DNA of 64,000 bases, taken from NCBI GenBank assembly GCA_965250245.1, contig OZ252296.1:496001-560000 (forward strand), written 5' to 3'. The number at the start of each line of letters is the position of its first letter. Within the stretch, counting starts at the first letter, position 1. The notes below the pieces were generated by a model that had not been told where the DNA came from, made no database searches, and saw only the letters and a list, made by a program, of their open reading frames with translations. Positions 62,324 to 64,000 of the stretch are shown here, one piece after another. The stretch comes from JABDIP01 sp965250245 (lineage in GTDB: Bacteria; Pseudomonadota; Alphaproteobacteria; DSM-16000; Inquilinaceae). Position numbers and translations under genes: made by a program.

Positions 62324-63070
62324 TCATGACGCGGCCCCGGAACTCTCGTGGGCGATCTGGACGTAGTTGTCGCGACAGCGCCGATAGTCCTCCTCGCCGG
62401 CCGCGCGTCCGCCGAAATGGCTCAGCTCGACCGCCGAGACGATCGCCGACAAGGCGTGGGCCGACTTCTCCGGCAGGCTCAGCCGCCGCGCCACCTCGCG
62501 GCTGGTCAGCGACGGCGCGATCACCGCGTCGAAGCGAAGCCGGCGCAGCTGGGCGATGCAGTCGAGCAGCAGCATATGCAGCGCCTCGGCATAGCGGCCT
62601 TCGCGCGCCAGCCGGTCGGCCGCATCCAGGGAGAGCCCGGTCCCGGGCTCCGCCGGCGACGCCCCGCTCGGGAGGTCGTCCCCGCCCGGCTGGGTGGCGG
62701 TTCCACGCGGGCGCAGGCGGAACGACGACAATTCGTTGACGATGAAGATCACCAGCAACAGACCGCCGGCACCGACCAGCAGCCACATCAGGACGCGCGC
62801 CAGACCCAGAAGACTGTCCGGAAGCTCGAACGACCAGCTTGGCTCTTCCTCGACGACGGCCTCCTCGGGCTCCGCCTCGTTGGGAAGCTCGGTCTGGAAC
62901 CGCTCGTTCTCCAGCACCGTCTCGACCGCCTGGCGGATCTCCTCATCGGTCGGCTGGGCCGTCGCCGAGTCCGCCCATCCCGACAGCACGAGCATCACCC
63001 CGGCGACAAGCAGCGTCGCGAGGGTCAGGCCGGGTCGGTCGGTCCGGCGCGTCGGACTGGACATGGGCAT
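62324..63070 (-). CDS. DUF4129-type membrane protein
   Basis: A 248-residue protein. A signal-like N-terminus (LATLLVAGVMLVLSGWADSATAQ) is followed by an acidic stretch (EAEPEEAVVEEEPS), one membrane segment (LLGLARVLMWLLVGAGGLLLVIFIVNELSSF) and a C-terminal cytoplasmic DUF4129 domain (ADRLAREGRYAEALHMLLLDCIAQLRRLRFDAVIAPSLTSREVARRLS, HFGGRAAGEEDYRRC). DUF4129 usually opens MoxR/DUF58 operons. ATG at 63070 or 63064 (MSSPTRR); neither has a clear ribosome site. Confidence 0.85.
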   Translation of the reverse strand: MPMSSPTRRTDRPGLTLATLLVAGVMLVLSGWADSATAQPTDEEIRQAVETVLENERFQTELPNEAEPEEAVVEEEPSWSFELPDSLLGLARVLMWLLVGAGGLLLVIFIVNELSSFRLRPRGTATQPGGDDLPSGASPAEPGTGLSLDAADRLAREGRYAEALHMLLLDCIAQLRRLRFDAVIAPSLTSREVARRLSLPEKSAHALSAIVSAVELSHFGGRAAGEEDYRRCRDNYVQIAHESSGAAS

Positions 63071-63262
63071 TGCGAATGGCGGCGGATGCTGTGGAGGATA
63101 TCGTGCTGACGGTGACGGAATGGAATACCGGAATGCGTACCTTAATGCCCTGGCGGGCCGGCACTGGCAATCTTCCTACTCGCGCAAAGGTAGACGATTG
63201 GTCAACATCCGGCGAATTGCGGGGCGGGCGGTCGAGGCCGGCGGCGGCCCGACCGTGAGTGG

Positions 63263-63835
63263 CTAGTCCGACTGCAGCCGGGCGGCGATCCGGCTCTTGG
63301 CGATCTTCGCGTTCCGGCGCTTCTGGATGATCCGGGCGGGGACGGTGACGGCGGCGGCGGACGGGTAGTAGACCAGCAGGCCGATCAAGGCGCCGACCGC
63401 CGCGTAGATCAGGCTCAGCCTGTCGAGCGGCACGGCGGGCTCGAAATTCTCCCAGGTCTCCGCGGCGATGGTCCGGTCCATCCCGGTGGCGAAGGTGTAG
63501 GGCCGGGAGACCGGTCCGGCGTTGCGCAGCGTGTCCAGATGCGATTCGAGCCAGGCGGCGCGGTCGATCTTCTCCTTCAGCCACACGCCCTCGCGCACGA
63601 AGATCGGGTTGGAGGCGCGGCGGAACTCGTCGAGATAGGCATAGATCGGCAGACCCGCCTCGGCCGCGCGTTCGGCGATCGCGGCCACGTCGAGCTGCGC
63701 CTCGGCCAGCCGGCCTGCCAGATTCTGCTGATAATGCTGCATGAAGGTGGAGAGCTGCGAGCTGCTCAACGCGCCGGTCAGCACCATGGCCAGCGCCACC
63801 AACCCGCCGAGTTTGCGCAGCAAGGGGCGGAGCAC
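63263..63835 (-). CDS. DUF2937-type small membrane protein
   Basis: A 190-residue protein with two membrane segments (LGGLVALAMVLTGALSSSQL and LSLIYAAVGALIGLLVYYPSAAAV). Between them lies a helical periplasmic part (FMQHYQQNLAGRLAEAQLDVAAIAERAAEAGL, FVREGVWLKEKIDRAAWLESHLDTLRNAGP) that matches the DUF2937 family. A GTG at 63835 has AGGAGG five bases before it and is a better start than any ATG. Function unknown. It lies 190 bases upstream of the DUF4129 operon and may be independent. Confidence 0.78.
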   Translation of the reverse strand: MLRPLLRKLGGLVALAMVLTGALSSSQLSTFMQHYQQNLAGRLAEAQLDVAAIAERAAEAGLPIYAYLDEFRRASNPIFVREGVWLKEKIDRAAWLESHLDTLRNAGPVSRPYTFATGMDRTIAAETWENFEPAVPLDRLSLIYAAVGALIGLLVYYPSAAAVTVPARIIQKRRNAKIAKSRIAARLQSD

Positions 63836-64000
63836 GGCATCCTCCTGGTCTTCCGCAGCCGATTCCTTACAAGCGGGATATGCGCTAAAGCGCCACTACG
63901 GCAGCAATGTGGTGGGCCTGCTTGCCGGTTCCTTGGCGATGGCGCGGGCGGGCCCGCCGGCCAGACCCGCGGACGGGCGCGTGGCATGCATGCGCAGGGC

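Overview
This is a GC-rich (by eye about two-thirds G+C) chromosomal window of a free-living alphaproteobacterium. Rhodospirillales-like is my best guess, from the mix of Bug-type and dipeptide transporters, an orphan VgrG island, a MoxR/DUF58 operon, RTX adhesin and gene-dense ATGA-coupled operons. There are no rRNA, tRNA, CRISPR or transposase genes.

Layout. (1) 1-3.2 kb: the start of a PilJ-type sensory protein cut by the window edge, a LacI-family regulator and a Bug/TctC solute-binding protein. (2) 3.4-21 kb: an unusual island. It holds two near-duplicate small SARP/BTAD regulators, each with a paralogous unknown small protein, and a third BTAD-TPR regulator. It also holds a stand-alone YcaO enzyme, a trypsin-nuclease fusion, a second trypsin-like protease, an animal-type haem peroxidase with a small partner, a SAM-adenylate cyclase-AAA-TPR protein and a Crp/Fnr regulator. 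The upstream regions of the peroxidase, of the protease-nuclease operon and of ycaO carry heptamer pairs at exact 11-bp spacing (ATCACSN-N4-ATCACSN, all pointing at their gene). This is the geometry known for SARP operators, so the island looks like one regulon. (3) 21-25.3 kb: aldo/keto reductase, tandem-OsmC protein and an S9 peptidase. (4) 25.4-42.7 kb: a peptide or amino-acid-derivative uptake and degradation region. It has three paralogous M28-fold proteins that lack the usual Glu-Glu catalytic pair, two M20 peptidases, an Asp/Glu/hydantoin-type racemase, an ACT-domain protein, an IclR regulator and a five-gene Dpp-like ABC transporter. The binding protein of that transporter appears circularly permuted. 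The palindrome TGAAAC-N3-GTTTCR recurs at all three M28 promoters, one of them shared with the transporter. (5) 43-51.5 kb: an orphan type VI secretion island (VgrG, DUF6484, DUF2169, degenerate ketosynthase, PAAR-like protein with a GHH-nuclease-type tail, propeller-like likely immunity protein, TIGR02270-type HEAT-repeat protein). (6) 51.7-55.8 kb: a large cadherin/FG-GAP/RTX surface protein. (7) 56-63.8 kb: a membrane protein, then the conserved operon DUF4129-DUF4350-MoxR-DUF58-SpoIIM-RDD on the minus strand and a DUF2937 protein. A 37-bp-arm perfect palindrome separates the convergent genes at 56.8 kb.

How it may work together (inference). In the island, cAMP made by the cyclase could act through the Crp/Fnr protein, which has a TGTGG-N6-CCACA palindrome next to it, on the first SARP operon. 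The SARPs would then switch on the YcaO, peroxidase and protease-nuclease genes. In the peptide region, IclR would control import and hydrolysis of a peptide-like or N-acyl/hydantoin-like substrate. All of this rests on reading motifs and gene order; nothing was computed.
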